Shown here: positions 41,935 to 43,392 of the stretch, in pieces | How positions within the stretch are numbered: position 1 is the first letter of the stretch | Layout of the letters: the number at the start of each line of letters is the position of its first letter | Assembly: GCA_965661575.1 (NCBI GenBank) | Contig: CBFIEJ010000018.1 | Span: 1 to 43,392, forward strand | Reading direction: 5' to 3' | Source of the DNA: UA16 sp965661575 | GTDB lineage: Bacteria; Bacteroidota; Bacteroidia; Flavobacteriales_D; Sanyastnellaceae | DNA length: 43,392 nt | The notes under the pieces: generated by a model | Databases searched by the model: none | Told to the model about the DNA's origin: nothing | Seen by the model: only the letters and a program-made list of their open reading frames with translations | Made by a program: the position numbers and the translations under genes

Positions 41935-43287
41935 ATGATGAAGCACAGCACTGAACGAATGTCTTTCTGGCAAATCTGGAACATGAGTTTTGGATTTCTC
42001 GGTATCCAGTTTGGTTTTGCACTTCAAGGCGGCAATATGTCGCGGATATTTCAAACCCTAGGCGCCACGCCAGACGAATTGCCGGGACTCTGGATTGCTG
42101 CCCCGCTCACAGGTCTTCTCGTCCAACCCATCATCGGATACATGAGTGATCGGACATGGCACCCACGGTGGGGCAGGCGTCGCCCATTCTTTCTAATTGG
42201 AGCAGTGCTGAGTTCCCTAGCTTTATTTTTCATGCCATTCAGTTCAGCGTTGTGGATGGCTGCCGGCTTCCTTTGGATCTTGGATGCATCCATCAACATT
42301 AGCATGGAGCCGTTTCGCGCATTGGTGGCTGATAAGTTGCCAGAAGATCAACGCAATTATGGATTTGTGATTCAAACCCTCATCATTGGAATTGGGACAT
42401 GGATAGCCTCCAATCTGCCCTGGTTTGTGACCAGTTTAGGAGCTGAGAACGAAGCTCCGGCCGGGGAAATACCAGAGTCGGTCTTTTATTCGTTCGCAAT
42501 AGGCGCCGCAGTGTTTATGATTACCATTTTGATCACAGTCTTTACAACCCGTGAAGATCCGCCTGAAGATCTTGATCAGTTTCGGCGAGATCGCGAGCGC
42601 AGCTCAGGATTGTCGTCAGGTATGTCTGAGATTTTCGGCTCCATTTTGCGCATGCCAAAGGTGATGCTACAATTGGGCGTGGTTCAATTTTTCAGTTGGT
42701 TCGCCTTTTTCACCATGTGGACTTTTGCCACGCCAGCCTTGACTGAAGCAGTTTTCGGAGCGCCAAATCCTGATGCTGGGGCCGTTGACTTTGCGGAAGC
42801 TTCGGCGCGCTTCAATGATGCTGCAAATGCAGTCTCAAGTGCGATGGGGGTGTATGGACTTAGTTCAATGGCTTTTGCCCTATTGCTGGCATTTTACACG
42901 AGCCGCTACCAAATCAATCGGAGGTTGATTCATGCCGGCGCCCTTGCCATAGGCGGAGTTGGTTTTACCGCAATGCTTCAACTTGATGCTGATTCTGCAT
43001 CCATGTTGGGTTGGTGTTTTGCGTGTGTTGGTATTGCGTGGGGTAGCATTTTGTCGATGCCTTATGCGATGCTTTCGAGTTCGGTGCCGGCTAAAAAGAT
43101 GGGCGTCTACATGGGGGTGTTCAATATGTTTATCGTCATTCCTCAAATTGTGGCCGCGCTCGGAGGAATCAACTGGATCAATGACATCTTTTTCAATGGA
43201 GAAGTCGCTGGAAGCCTCAGCGTTGCGGGTTGGAGTTGCTTCGTTGCTTCAATGGCTGTTTTCGGTGTAAAGAAGGCAGTGGGTTAA
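41935..43287 (+). CDS. SLC45-like sugar transporter (MFS)
   Basis: About 450 residues with 12 membrane segments. The start WNMSFGFLGIQFGFALQGGN, APLTGLLVQPIIGYMSDRTW, the RRPFFLIGA loop after GRR and LDASINISMEPFRALVADKL are the marks of the SLC45/sucrose-maltose branch seen in Bacteroidota, where such genes often serve maltose or other disaccharides. The central loop (EDPPEDLDQFRRDRERSSG) is cytosolic and charged. Two adjacent ATGs (41935, 41938) are possible starts. No alpha-glucosidase gene is in the window, so the sugar is uncertain. Confidence 0.87.
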   Translation: MMKHSTERMSFWQIWNMSFGFLGIQFGFALQGGNMSRIFQTLGATPDELPGLWIAAPLTGLLVQPIIGYMSDRTWHPRWGRRRPFFLIGAVLSSLALFFMPFSSALWMAAGFLWILDASINISMEPFRALVADKLPEDQRNYGFVIQTLIIGIGTWIASNLPWFVTSLGAENEAPAGEIPESVFYSFAIGAAVFMITILITVFTTREDPPEDLDQFRRDRERSSGLSSGMSEIFGSILRMPKVMLQLGVVQFFSWFAFFTMWTFATPALTEAVFGAPNPDAGAVDFAEASARFNDAANAVSSAMGVYGLSSMAFALLLAFYTSRYQINRRLIHAGALAIGGVGFTAMLQLDADSASMLGWCFACVGIAWGSILSMPYAMLSSSVPAKKMGVYMGVFNMFIVIPQIVAALGGINWINDIFFNGEVAGSLSVAGWSCFVASMAVFGVKKAVG

Positions 43288-43354
43288 TGTGAGGCCTGCT
43301 CGTACTGGGATTTCACACCTCTAAATGTGTCAATCATACACGCTAATCTTGAAG

Positions 43355-43387
43355 TGTCGGCTTTTCTTCGTATATTACCGGCCGACA
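43355..43387 (+). other. Inverted repeat near the window end
   Basis: TGTCGGC (43355-43361) and GCCGACA (43381-43387) are perfect inverted arms around 19 nt that include TATATTAC. It may be an operator or leader hairpin of the next gene, which is outside the window. No T run follows, so it is not a usual terminator for the transporter. The rest of 43288-43392 shows nothing I can name. Confidence 0.35.
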
Positions 43388-43392
43388 GAAAT

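Overview
The window is chromosomal DNA of a Bacteroidota bacterium, most likely a marine or freshwater Flavobacteriales-type lineage. Several things point this way: a type IX secretion (T9SS) gene (porQ-like), a secreted protein ending in a gliding-motility type C-terminal domain, the bacillithiol gene bshA, the alternative GlmU-like transferase of this phylum, near absence of Shine-Dalgarno sites, and promoter -7 boxes of the form TAnnTTTG ahead of many genes. Genus cannot be named from the sequence. Nearly all of it is ordinary housekeeping chromosome; I see no insertion sequence, prophage, CRISPR array, tRNA or rRNA gene.

Layout. 1-9015: a tightly packed minus-strand run lon, porQ, cmk, a GH3/beta-lactamase fusion, bshA and a small membrane protein, with overlaps or gaps of at most 25 nt. 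9131-10279: GlmU-like transferase. 10343-15209: a CarH/LitR-type MerR regulator, an ECF sigma factor behind a striking set of inverted TGTTTAA sites, and a T9SS surface protein. 15286-16611: sugar/H+ symporter. 16760-17453: small unrecognised genes around a strong bidirectional terminator. 17517-21152: aat, a Nudix hydrolase, a helical-repeat protein and an acyl-CoA carboxylase beta subunit. 21196-24088: BtuFCD/FecBCD-like importer operon. 24171-27980: membrane metallophosphoesterase, ettA, gluQ. 27983-31580: minus-strand operon of a SPOR-like secreted protein, xerD, an esterase and a thioredoxin-like protein. 31683-31809: a probable small RNA on the minus strand. 31919-37342: rpmE (type B), ribBA with a degenerate second domain, def, a TPR lipoprotein, fba and pgi. 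37574-41827: a giant modular secreted protein with four copies of an unfamiliar domain, sixteen Cys-rich repeats and a dockerin-like tail. 41935-43287: SLC45-type sugar transporter.

The most interesting points are: (i) the MerR-ECF pair with two inverted-repeat operators and no carotenoid genes beside it; (ii) a recurrent TAnnTTTG-N4-ATG arrangement ahead of four genes, which predicts leaderless mRNAs; (iii) the unexplained minus-strand small RNA with its own promoter and terminator; (iv) the modular giant protein, which carries no recognisable T9SS tail but ends in a Cys-bracketed EF-hand; and (v) a RibBX-like enzyme whose GTP cyclohydrolase half has lost all three zinc cysteines. Nothing here is proven to be a new system; (i), (iii) and (iv) are the best candidates.
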